The position numbers and the translations under genes are program-made. Below are positions 46,499 to 57,350 of a stretch of DNA of 64,000 nt, in pieces; the first letter of the stretch is position 1; each line of letters begins with the position of its first letter. The stretch comes from Iris pallida. Its lineage: Eukaryota > Streptophyta > Magnoliopsida > Asparagales > Iridaceae. The notes under the pieces were generated by a model. It saw only the letters and a list, made by a program, of their open reading frames with translations. It searched no databases and was not told the origin of the DNA. The stretch covers positions 1 through 64,000 of the forward strand of contig JANAVB010042228.1 of the NCBI GenBank assembly GCA_029216955.1, read 5' to 3'.

Positions 46499-49403
46499 TT
46501 GGTGCCCGACGCGGAGCCGATATCCCAGCACGTCTATAGGGTGAACAACAGCGATTTGGTGGAGTTGAAGAAACATGTGGATGAGTTACAGGACAAGGGC
46601 TTTATCCGATCGAGTTCTTTACCATGGGGTGCACCGATGCTTTTTGTGCCAAAGAAGGATGGGTCGGTATGGATGTGTATCGACTATAGGGTACTCAAAA
46701 ACCTTACGATCAAGAACAAGTATCTGCTGTCGAGGATCGATGACCTCTTCGATCATTTGAGTGGAGCGAGGGTATTTTCTAAAGTTGATATGAGGTCAGG
46801 CCACCATCAGGTGAAGGTGAAGATGGAGGATATCTCGAAGACAACATTCAGGACCCGGAATGGCTAGTTTGAGTTCTTGGTGATGTCGTTTGGGGTGACT
46901 AGCACCCCGACGGTGTTCATGAACCTGATGAACAAGGTGTTCCGCCAGTACTTGGACAAGTTTATGGTGGTGTTTATCGACGATATCTGGGTGTACTCGA
47001 AGACCGCAGAGGAGCATGAGGAGCACTTGAGAGTGGTTCTGGAGACTCTTAGGAAGGAGGAGCTTTATGACTAGCTCTCGAAGTGTGAGTTCTTTCTGGA
47101 TCGGGCTAATTTCCTCGGTCATGTTGTGACTGGGGATGGGATCTCAGTTGACTCGAGGAAGATCACGACAGTTGAGGCGTGGACAGCACCGAGTTCAGTT
47201 ACAGAGGTCAGGAGCTTCCTGGGATTGGCAGGTTACTACAAGAGGTTTGTTCAGGATTTCTCTCGGGTTGCAGAGCCATTGACTAGGCTAACCCGGAAGG
47301 ATGCAACGTTTATCTGGTCAGAGGAGTATCAGGTCGCTTTCAATGAGTTGAAGAAGCAGTTGACGACAGCTCCGATTCTGACATTACCATCAGGATCAGG
47401 CGGGTTCACTATCTACAGTGATGCCTCAGGGAAGGGTTTGGGTTGTGTCTTGTAGCAGCATAGGAAGGTAATTGCCTATGCTTCCAAGCAGTTACGTCCG
47501 CATAAGAAGAACTATACTACCCACGACTTGGAGTTAGCGGCAGTTATCTTTGCTATCAAGTTGTAGAAACACTATTTATACGGAGAGCGAGTGGAGATCT
47601 TTACAGACTACAAGAGCTTGGTGTATGTGTTTATCCAGAAAGAGCTCAACATGAGGCAGCAGAGATGGTTGGAGTTGTTGAAGGACTTCGATATTTTATT
47701 ACAGTATTATCCAGGGAAGACCAGCGTTGTTGCCGACACTTTGAGCAGATATCTGGTAGCCATGTGTTTGACGGCAGATCGTCACTTGTTAGCAGATCTG
47801 GAGAGCCTGGAGATCGAGGTGATAGTGCCGGGAGTTAAGATATAGATGTAGGGACTGTAGATTCAGTCGGACTTGATAGAGAGGATCAAGTCGAATCAGT
47901 TCGACGATGTTGCTCTACGGTGTATCCGAGAGCAGATTCGAGCAGGACTGGTTGATGAGTTTGTTATTGCAGAGGATGGCGCATTGAGGCACGGTTCCAG
48001 ACTGTGTGTGTGCCCAGTAGAGACCTTCGAGAGCAGGTTATGCAAGAGGCCTATCGTTCTCAGTACTCTATGCATCCAGGTGCTAACAAGATGTATAGGG
48101 ATCTGAAGGAGCATGTATGGTTGTATGTAATGAAGCGGGAGGTAGCACGCTTCGTAGCTAGATGTTTAGTCTGACAGCAGGTAAAGGCAGAGAGGCAGAG
48201 GCCAGGATGACTGTTACAGCCATTGTCCATTTCGGAGTAGAAGTGGGAGCACATTACGATGGACATTGTTTCAGGATTACCGCGTATACCAGGAGGAAAA
48301 GACACGATTTGGGTCATCGTAGACAGGTTGACCAAATCAGCCCACTTCTTGCCATTCAAAGTGGGTTAGTCTACGGAGAAGCTAGCAGAGATGTACGTGC
48401 AATAGATTGTCAGACTTCATGGAGTTTCGGTGAGCATTGTCTCAGATCGGGATAGTCGCTTCACTTCCCATTTCTGGCAGAGTCTGCATACTAGTTTGGG
48501 CACTCAGCTCAAGTTTAGTACTCATACCACCCTCAGATGAACGAACAGTCAAAGAGGACTATTCAGACTCTCGAAGACTTGTTGCGGACTTGTGTCATGG
48601 ACTTTGGAGGTTCCTGGGAGGATCATTTGTACTTGGTGGAGTTTGCATACAACAACAGTTTTTAGGCCAGTATTATGATATCACCATTCGAGGCATTATA
48701 TGGGCGCAGATGTCGTACTCCCTTGTCTTGGGATGACGTTAGAGAACGAGCTTTATTGGGACCTGAGATGGTTGTGGACGCAGTCGAGAAGGTGAAGTTC
48801 ATCAGGGATCGACTTCGCGTGGCGTAGGACAGACATCGGCATTGGGCCGATAGCCACCGCAGACCTTTGGAGTTTGAGGTACAGATTAGAGATAGGATTA
48901 GGATTAGGATTGGTTTGATTTTATAATTTTATTTGATCATGTTTGATTATTATAGTTAATTTGAGACCTTGTTTGTTATAGGTTGGAGATCTGGTATCTT
49001 GAGGATATCTCCGACACGTGGTACTATACGCTTTGGTGGAGGTGGAAAGCTTAGCCCGCGTTTCATCAAACCTTTCATTATCAGCGGAAGAGTCGGTGAT
49101 GTAGCATATGGGCTAGACATGCCACCTGCATTAGAGGGAGTCCACAACGTATTTCACGTGTCGCAGTTGAGATGGTACGCGGCGGACCCCAGCCATGTAC
49201 TCGATCATTTCGTGATCGAGGTTGGACCTACTCTTAGTTATCCAGATCAGCCTGTAGAGATTCTAGATCGACGAGAAAAGGTACTGAGGAACCAGACGAT
49301 AACCTTGGTTTACGTCGCATGGAGGCATCATTCTCCAGGAGAGTCTACCTGGAAGAGGGATGTTGAGATGCGTGAGCGATACCCTTATCTTTTTGGACCT
49401 TGA
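46499..49403 (+). pseudogene. Y gypsy pol: reverse transcriptase - RNase H - integrase - C-terminal tail
   Basis: RT begins near [14 protein letters not shown] and contains [25 protein letters not shown] and FIDD at 46973-46984. RNase H follows with [12 protein letters not shown] and RNase H stay in one frame, with TAG stops at 46865, 47072, 47453, 47564 and 47843. Integrase is frameshifted: MDIVSGLP, IVDRLTKSAHFLP and [11 protein letters not shown] are readable between 48240 and 48480. The last frame (48982-49403) has NVFHVSQLRWY and ends ERYPYLFGP. The order and tail indicate a Tekay/Del-like plant gypsy. A 103-bp GT-AG segment interrupts pol at 48879. Confidence 0.85.
48879..48981 (+). other. 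Intron-like 103-bp insertion in Y pol
   Basis: The coding segment RPLEFE stops at GAG (48876-48878), and the expected VGDLV resumes at GTTGGAGATCTG (48982). The intervening DNA begins GTACAG and ends TTATAG, is AT-rich in its 3' two-thirds and contains three GGATTA units near its start. It fits a small intron or a short insertion. Confidence 0.55.
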
Positions 49404-49447
49404 GGTATGATTTTTTATCATTCTCATCAGTTTAGTTTCACCTTTAA

Positions 49448-49482
49448 TTTCGAGGACGAAATTATTTTAAGGAGGGTAGACT
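49448..49482 (+). promoter_or_regulatory. Polypurine tract of Y
   Basis: TTTCGAGGACGAAATTATTT followed by AAGGAGGGTAGACT directly before TGTCACTACC at 49483. Confidence 0.8.
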
Positions 49483-51203
49483 TGTCACTACCATTTTTTT
49501 GGCCTAGGGGTATTTTGGTCATTTGTGATTTATTGGAATTAATTTAAAATTTTGATGATTAATAATGTGTTAATTAAAATGTTAGACCTTAATCTAGAAT
49601 TGCCCCAATCTAGATGTTAACCTTGATCCTAGAGACTAAGTTAGAGGATTACAAACTTAATGGTTAAGCTAGAAAATATCTAGCTATTATGTTAAGTAGG
49701 ATATTTTAGTAGGAAACCCTAAATTGGATGGGCTTTTGAATTAAAGGCTAGAATTACATAGTTAGAAGGCCTTAACCTTACAATTGAGTATTGCCCTAAC
49801 CCTAAAACCTTGTGGCCGGCCAAGGAGCCTCTCCTCCCCCATAAAGGTTCACACTTAGCACATCATGCCTCTTTTCATTACATCTCAAACCCTAATTTGT
49901 GTTCTTCCCCAAAATCACCCCTTTCTCCAAATCACCTCCAAATTGAGCCTAGTCTTTTGCATTGCACTCCTCTACTGTAGAAGAGATCAATAGAGGCTAG
50001 ATAGCAAGGATTGGAGGCTCTTGGACCATAGCAAGGTGGTGAAGGATCTCATTTCTAGGCTTTTGCATTGAGATTCTAACTCTCTATAGGTAATGGCTCT
50101 AAACTCATTTGTTCTTCTGATTTCTCTTCATAGATGCATGCATCTAGGCACCATACACATGTAGACCAAGTTTGGTAGGATTTTGTATCCATTTGATACG
50201 CGTATCGGAGGCGTATCGAAGTGTAGTGTAAGGTGTTTGGTGAAATGCCTCAATGAACTATTTGTTAATGTTTTTCGAAACTAATTTCACTTTTCTATAG
50301 CCTATTATGTTTGGATTTCATTCTTTGGACACTGAGCACGTTTTTGTTTTCTTTTAGTGTCTAAATCGGACACGGGTATCATTGTGCAGCACTGGGACGC
50401 TGCCATGCTACCCGATCCTCATATCTCTCTACACAGGCCACGTGGGCGCATTCCACTTGGCATGGAGGTGGGGCCCATGAATGTCAGGCCCTACCCCAAG
50501 TTTGAGATCGATTTGTGTCGTATCGGAGACGGAATCACGCTCGCATGGGTTCAAGCCAGACTGTGCACGCGCGAATCATGCTTACTGATACGCACTTGAC
50601 ACGAGGACATGGGGTGACTTGGACACGATTCAGGGTATCCATCACCTTTCCCTAGACCTACCCTAGCTACTGACATGAACACGTGACACAAGATCACATG
50701 TGTCATGTCCTAGAGGATACGACATTGCAGCACGAAATTGTGCTCATGCACAGTCTCTAATACTGCATGGTTGTCACTTTTGACATGATCTGGACACATT
50801 TAGGACACGTGCTCGACACCCCTGACACTCGCTCACGTTCACACACATGACCCCCTCCCTGACACGTGTGATTGGTTAGGTGTTGCATAAATTTGGGTTT
50901 GATTTTGGTTTTGAAAATGGGTCTAATACATGCTGTATAACCCAGGTCTGGGTTTCCGGAGAATTGAATTAGGTTTTTGAGTTTCAAATGGAGTTTGTTT
51001 GTATTCCAGTATGTTGTTGGTCAGTAGGTTATTTGATAATTAGTTTGTTAGGTTTAATGTTACTTCATTTATATATATTCTCTATATATAAGTTCCTATA
51101 TATATATATTAATATATATTAATATATATTTTCTCTCTCTCTCTCTCTCTCTCTATAATATATATATATAATATATATATATATTATATTTGTAGTGTAT
51201 AAA

Positions 51204-51252
<49 letters not shown>

Positions 51253-51868
51253 ATATATATATATTTGTAGTGTATGTATATATATCCTTGTATATATATG
51301 TTTTACTTGTTTCAGGTTTGGAGGTTTTGTTTCCAGATTTGAGAAATTGTCAGTTTATGATATACAGTTTATATATTCTTTCTATATATATGTTTGTGTA
51401 TATATATAGTTTCCCATGTATATATCTATATAGTTGGTTATATATAGTAATGTATGTATGTTGTTCTTATTTAGGTTGTGCATTGTTTTGGATTTCCTGG
51501 GAATTTCTTAGGTTTGAATCTGTTACATTCTTCACACCCTCCACAGCAGCCCTCTCACTCTCACACACAGTAAACACTCACACACACACACACACATGTT
51601 TTTGCAATTTCCTTTCCCCTTATAATATATATATATAATATATATATATATATAATATATATAATATATATATTATATATATTATATATATATATATATA
51701 TCTATCATGTGTATATGTTATGTTGTGCTAGCTATATATATCATTGTGACTTGTATACATATAGGTATTATATAGACCTGTTATAGTTAAGTTTTTTCCT
51801 ATAGGCTAATGCATGGATTACTTGTGTATATATATATAATATATATATATATATATTATATATATATA

Positions 51869-51901
<33 letters not shown>

Positions 51902-53272
51902 GTAGAACTTGTTAGTCTAGTTTGACCTTAGATATTGACTAGATAGGCCTAATTGGTCTAGTAGACTTGAGTTTGACTGAAACCTAGACTAGTTGACTAG
52001 TTTGACTAGAGTTGACCTAGTTTGACTAGATTGTTGTCAAAGTTGAATTTGACCTAAAATGATCTAGAATCATGTAGAATTCATTGTAAACTTCATTATT
52101 ACCATCTTGGATACATTTTAACCTGTGTTGCTCTAAATAGGACTCAGTTACTCCTGTATGGACATCTATTTTCATCAGTCATTCAAGATCTCAGGCGAGT
52201 ACGTTCTCTGATTGTTTCATACTTATTAGGACTTATATTCTTGCTCTAGATTACTTTACTTGATGCTGACACTTGTTATCACGGATTAGTACTATATGGA
52301 TCTTTCATGCGATGTTATCCCCTCATCGGATACATTGGGTATTTTATGTTCGTGTACTTTATCATAAGCATCGTGTACTCCTTGTACTTGTGTTATTCGT
52401 GTACAAATCGTGTGCTCTCGTGTACTCTCGTGTGCGCACATGATCTTCATGTGCAACAAATTATTGTATACGTAACATAACTTGAATGGATCCTTGTGTA
52501 TTAATTGGGAACGGAGAGTAGAAGTGGTTATGTGATCATTTTTTTAGTTTACTCGTGTGCAAACTCATAGCATACTCGTGTGCAACATCAAGCCGTTTAT
52601 ATAACCATCTTGTGCTCTAAATCACTTAGTCACTTACAGTTCTTACTTACCATATATATATATTTTCAGTTTACAAATATCTCTCTTATCTTTCATGTAT
52701 ATTTCTTATAGCGTTTCATGTATCTTATTCTATTGCTTCTTTTACATTTCCTGCCATGATATGAACTGTTTGAGAGATATGTGCTCATTCCTGTCCTCAC
52801 TGGACCTGTTGAAAATTACAGATGATACTGAAGGTTTTTGTACCACCTGCTATAGAGTACACCTAGATGATACCTGTGACTTCGACCTTCAAAGGATCCA
52901 GCTATAGCTGTAGATACCATCCCAATTGCCTAGCTAGACTGCTAGGCTACTTATCTTATTTCTTTATGTTATTGTGTTTGACTTCTAAGTTGTATTATTC
53001 TGGATGTTAAGATGTTAGTGTTGTTTAGACACTTGGAATTATTTTCTTCTGTTTGTATTTCTCTTTTGAGATTTCATATCTATCTTATCGTGCCTTTTAT
53101 CTACCTCTAGATTTTGTGATTGAGTTGTATCTTCTGAGATTCTCCGTTCGGAGAGTATATCATATTTTGTTTAGTTGTGATTGTGACCTAGAACAGCGTT
53201 CTACTATCGATACGGTGGCGTAGGCTGAACATACCCACTTTTCGTGCCCTTACACTGGTACGGGTCGTGACA
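49483..53272 (+). repeat. Y 3' LTR (3790 bp)
   Basis: Uninterrupted copy of the Y LTR, with the same start and end as the 5' LTR. It carries TA-rich tracts at 51060-51270 and 51620-51900 and a CA/CT repeat around 51555-51597. Confidence 0.9.
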
Positions 53273-53679
53273 ATCGTCGAGGAGGAATTGCTACAGAGTG
53301 CTGTCAAAGTAAGGAAGAATGAGCTTGAACATCGACATGGGTGTGTGCAGAGAAGGAAGATCAGTGAAGCATAGCATGTAGGTGTAGGAAGGTTATTCAT
53401 GCTACATCATGGTCTTTATTTTTTTTTGTAAAAATGGAGAAAGAGCTGTTTAATTATCTTAATTTGGATGTAGTATAATTTTTTTGTCATTAGTTCTATA
53501 TTCAATTTTATCTTTCTTTTTTAAATAATAATGTGATCAGCAGAATATATATGTATGTTTTATGCGTTTGTAAGTTAGAATTGTATAACTAATTATTGGA
53601 AGGTATCCGTGGAATGGAAAGTATGGAAGAATTCAATGTGTTAATTATGAATTTAGTTTACACTAAAGTTATTAAGAGG

Positions 53680-54017
53680 GTCATTATAGGATTTACAAAA
53701 AAATATGATCATTTACGGTATGCAAAACGTGTCGTAAATGATCTTTCACGGCATACATTTGGTACCGTAAAAGACAATGTCTTAAAAGATCCTATTATTT
53801 ACGGTACATGAGAACGCTGTAAATGAACCACTCCACTTTTTACAATGCGCATCAGAACGCTGTAAAAAGGTAGAGAGGGTTAATTACAACGTTCAAATGC
53901 GTGCCATAAATAATAGGGTCATTTACGGTATTGCCTTTTACAACACCCAAATGTACGCCGTAAAAGATCGTTTACGGCACATTTTGCATGCTGTAAATGA
54001 TCATTTTTCTTGTAGTT
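53680..54017 (+). repeat. CACTA 2 right subterminal repeats and terminus
   Basis: Units such as ATCATTTACGGTATGC, GTCGTAAATGATC and CCGTAAAAGATC occur in both orientations, ending at CATTTTTCTTGTAGTT. They match the left-end motif family CATTTACGGCATGC. Confidence 0.8.
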
Positions 54018-54020
54018 AAC

Positions 54021-54544
54021 CTAATCTCCAAAATCGTATATCTAGTATTCAGGATAAATTTACTCTTATTATCTAACAAATCACTATGGATATAAAAACT
54101 TCTAATTCACCATATCTGTTTGGCGGGTATAGGAATGCCTATCAATCGACTAAAAGAATTTTTCTGCCATACTTAAAACTCATAAAATAGAATGCTAATC
54201 TGTTCTAATTAGTCTTTCTAGTAGAGGGGGTTCTCTTACACACCTCAGATAACTAATTCTTTTATAATACTCTATAACCTATGTTCTATCCAGTGATGGA
54301 GTAGATGGTTCACCAAGCACGAGCGTTCGTCCTTCTGAAAGATGGAATGACGATAATCCCAAAATGAGGAGCTCAAGGAAGTTGATCGACTTCATTACAA
54401 GTTCCAAAGGCGATGGATAAATTCAAAAAAAATTCAAGACAGTTGTGGATTGAGATCCTAATACTTTATCCTATTATAGGCTCGTTCGACACAATAACAT
54501 AACCAAAACGATATGCTCTAACCTGCATGGAACACCAAAAAATA
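54021..54544 (-). other. Element X leader with candidate primer-binding block (54521-54540)
   Basis: On the minus strand the block TTTTGGTGTTCCATGCAGGT lies 7 bases after an LTR end at 54545. It corresponds to AGTGGTGGCCCATGCAGGTC in A and V, which identifies the LTR as 5' and fixes the minus orientation of X. No coding sequence is visible. Confidence 0.6.
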
Positions 54545-55783
54545 TGTAATGTTCCAGTCCCAAAGTATGCAAGCCTAGGATACGTATACATGCCAACTAT
54601 GTATCAAACGGACTCTAGCCCAGCTCGAATACGTATAACCTGTCTTAGTTTTTCTAAATCTATCTATCAAGTCTACTAACATATATCTATCTCAATCCAC
54701 AGAAGATATGATATAAAGTATAAATAATATGTGTCATGGTCTGTAGCCTAATAACATGTGTTTGATTAGACCCAAAAAATAATATAGGTCTACAAAACTA
54801 AGCTAAATAGCAGAAGATAATAGATAAAATATGAAAGCACGATAAAGTACCTAAATCTGATATAGTGAAACCACCATGCCACTGAACTACTCCTGCATGA
54901 CCGACTACCTAGAGAGATCACCAGGTCCTCAGGGGACATAGCAAGGTATAAAAATATGCCAATATAACAGTAAAGAAATATTTATAAAATGAAGGATAAC
55001 TATCATAACCATCTATGTACAAATATGTAGTTGAGGACAATCCTAATACTAGGTCCAGCTGTACTTACAATCACCCATGGCACCGTACAGTGATACCGAT
55101 GAGCGAACGACTAAATAAAGCCATGGCTCTACTATAGAGAACATGACCACGAATAAAATAACCAAGTCCCAAATATGGATGCATGGCCACGAGTCTATAA
55201 TGTCAGATATTTCGTTAGAGTCCTTCCCTCCCTATGCTATAAAACTATACAGTCAAGTCACGTATAAATCATGTACCAGTAGAAAGTCATGCGAGCTAGA
55301 ACTACATGTTATGACGGAGTCCCTAGCCACGAATATCTCTTGTCAGACTCAGTATCGTATCATCATCATCTATCGTATACGTGTCATATGGTCCAGTGTG
55401 TCAATGAACACGAATATGATATACCGCAATACCTAGGGTTGATACCCGATGTTAATATACTGACATCGACACACGAATCAATTCGGACACTAAGTGTCAA
55501 CTAACCTTATGTCCTCAATGATCACGAATGAGAAAATAAATATGCAACAATAAAAAAAAGAAAAAGGTACTGAAATATTGGTAAGGTACACTTGCTTGTG
55601 ACCTCTGTCTACATGTCTGTCTAACCATCCAAAGTCCTCGCTACTTCTGTCACGTACGTCAATAATAAATTTCTACTATTAATAATACACTAATAACTTA
55701 CTATATGCGGACTTACCATATATAGACCTTAATAATATATTTATATGAAAACTAGTCAAATTGCCTACTCTACTTAATATAAC
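54545..55783 (-). repeat. Element X 5' LTR, part
   Basis: The minus-strand 3' end is at 54545 (GGAACATTACA). Positions 55143-55783 match 7335-7980. It is broken by the W insertion at 55784. Short frames here are shared LTR sequence. Confidence 0.65.
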
Positions 55784-57350
55784 TGTCACGACCCGCACCC
55801 GCTTTTCGGACGCGAGCATGTGAGCAAGCCAGCTACGCATCAAGCGGACTCCAACCCGACTCGAATACGTAAACGCTGTCACGGCTATGGTAAACTGTCA
55901 AATCATGGCAAAAAATCTATATCTCAAATCCACAATAAGTGTATGAATCATGAATGAACACTATGGGTCGTGGTCTGCAGCCCACTAGCATACATATCCG
56001 ATTAGACTCTAAGAAATAACATGAGTCTATAAACTGAATCAATAAATAGGATATACATGATAATGAAAGGAAAACATGAGCTGGATGAACTGGATAATAA
56101 ACATGGTATCAATACCTGAATCACGCAAGCAATATTGTAAACATCTGGACTCCACAAGTGTCATAATCATCCACGATCCAGATCTGCTAACTAACTCCAT
56201 GCAATAACTAACCTGAAGAGATCATCAGGTCCTTAGGGGATATAGCAAGATACATAAAATATGCCTATCTAGCAGTTTATCATGCAATAAAGAAAATACA
56301 GGAAAATAAACAAGAAATGACCAATCAACATGAAAATACCACTATACACGACTGGAAGAACTACTACGCATAAACGAACTACTGGAGGAGAACAAGAGAA
56401 CACGATATCACGATGTCAATGGATAACCAATCGAATACTCAAACCCTCGTCCCTAGTGTGGACTCACAAGTTTGAACAACTACTAACCCTCGCCCCTAGT
56501 GTGGACTCGCAGGCTAGCATCACCCTCGCCCCTAGTGTGGGCTCGCAAGTGTGAAACAAATAACTACTAGCCCTCGCCCCTAGTATGGACTCGCAGGCTA
56601 GCATCACCCTCGCCTCTAGTGTGGGCTCGCATGTGTGAAACATATAACTACTAACCCTCGTCCCTAGTGTGGACTCGCATCACCCTCGCCCCTAGTGTGG
56701 GCTCGCAGGTATGGAACAGATAACTACTAACCCTCGCCCCTGGTGTGGACTCGCAGGTTAGCTTAACTACTAACCCTCGCCCCTGGTGTGGACTCGCAGG
56801 TTAGCTTAACTACTAACCCTCGCTCCTGATGTGGACTCGCAGGTTAGCTTCAAGAATTTCAAGGTACAATAGTTTCGTTATGACTTATTCATCCTATGAC
56901 ACGATACGACTCAATCCAAGTACAAGTGATGACACGACACGACCTAATCATGATACACGAGAAAACCAATCTAATATGGACTACAAAATCAACTATGAAA
57001 CAAGAACTGTATATACATATATCCAATATGAACTACAAAGCTAACTATAAACAAAGACTATATACGTACTAGCTTGCACGATGTACAAATCACATGTCAA
57101 TAATCAACTAGTAAAACTATATAATAATATAAATATGTAAATAAACTATAGAGGGAGACAAGATATACTTGCCTGGAGGTTGCATGAAAAATTGACAATA
57201 TACCGTCAACTGGTAAGCCAATGAGTCCAAATCATCATAACAGTCTTCGAAAGCTGCACTGCTGCTGCGCTGCTACTGTTTCAATCCCCCGCGCGCGCGT
57301 ACTACATTTATGCGGCCGTGGTCGCACGCGGCGGCGCCCAGGGTGGCGCG
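55784..57350 (-). repeat. LTR W, minus strand, interrupted by Z
   Basis: The minus-strand end reads GGGTGCGGGTCGTGACA at 55784, as in A and Y. The opposite end is not reached, because element Z starts at 57351. It shares patches with the X LTR (GTGGTCTGCAGCC near 55970; GAGATCATCAGGTCCT near 56217). It contains a tandem array and a GC-rich end (57285-57350). Confidence 0.65.
56440..56850 (-). repeat. Tandem array in LTR W
   Basis: About ten units contain CCCTCGCCCCTAGTGTGG and ACTCGCAGG, in two alternating spacer types of roughly 36-75 bp. They read CCTGCGAGT on the element's own strand. Confidence 0.85.

Larger units (their letters stand above)
34683..53272 (+). mobile_element. Element Y: gypsy LTR retrotransposon (degenerate pol), carrying element V
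   Basis: It starts TGTCACTACC at 34683 and ends GGTCGTGACA at 53272. ATCGT flanks both ends (34678-34682 and 53273-53277). The 5' LTR is 34683-37336 plus 44205-45273, split by V; the 3' LTR is 49483-53272. The interior 45274-49482 holds a leader and a pol region in the gypsy order RT, RNase H, integrase. No gag or protease is readable. LTRs of 3.7-3.8 kb are long for gypsy elements. Confidence 0.9.
34299..53374 (+). pseudogene. Captured host-gene fragment in CACTA 2, split by element Y
   Basis: GC-rich, codon-like sequence unlike its surroundings: exon 1 at 34299-34560 ends in a perfect donor (GTAAGT at 34561). An acceptor at 34665 opens exon 2 (34666-34682), which continues at 53278 after element Y and its duplicated ATCGT, and ends with TAG at 53372-53374. 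The intron is phase 0 on both sides. Exon 1 opens MICIQACMAELGIHLTRH, but two frameshifts are needed to follow the coding signal to LLIVYKKSDPALWKK. Exon 2 reads FGLAIVEEELLQSAVKVRK then a charged end. A CT-rich leader (34010-34298) resembles a plant 5' UTR. I do not recognise the source gene. Capture of host gene pieces is known for CACTA elements. Confidence 0.6.
32586..54017 (+). mobile_element. CACTA element 2 (21.4 kb), with captured gene fragment and nested retrotransposons
   Basis: The left end is CACTACAAGAAAATG at 32586. The right end read in reverse is AACTACAAGAAAAATG at 54017, with the first base changed from C. Both ends are followed inward by subterminal repeats of the form CATTTACGGCATGC. 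AAC occurs on both sides (32583-32585 and 54018-54020), the 3-bp duplication expected for CACTA elements. No transposase is seen, so the element is non-autonomous. Without the Y/V insertion it would be about 2.8 kb. The DNA on either side belongs to element X. Confidence 0.85.

Noticed and set aside
48893..48915. GGATTA repeats resembling telomere DNA
   Set aside because: Only three units, and the plant telomere unit is TTTAGGG. The stretch is inside the intron-like segment of Y pol.
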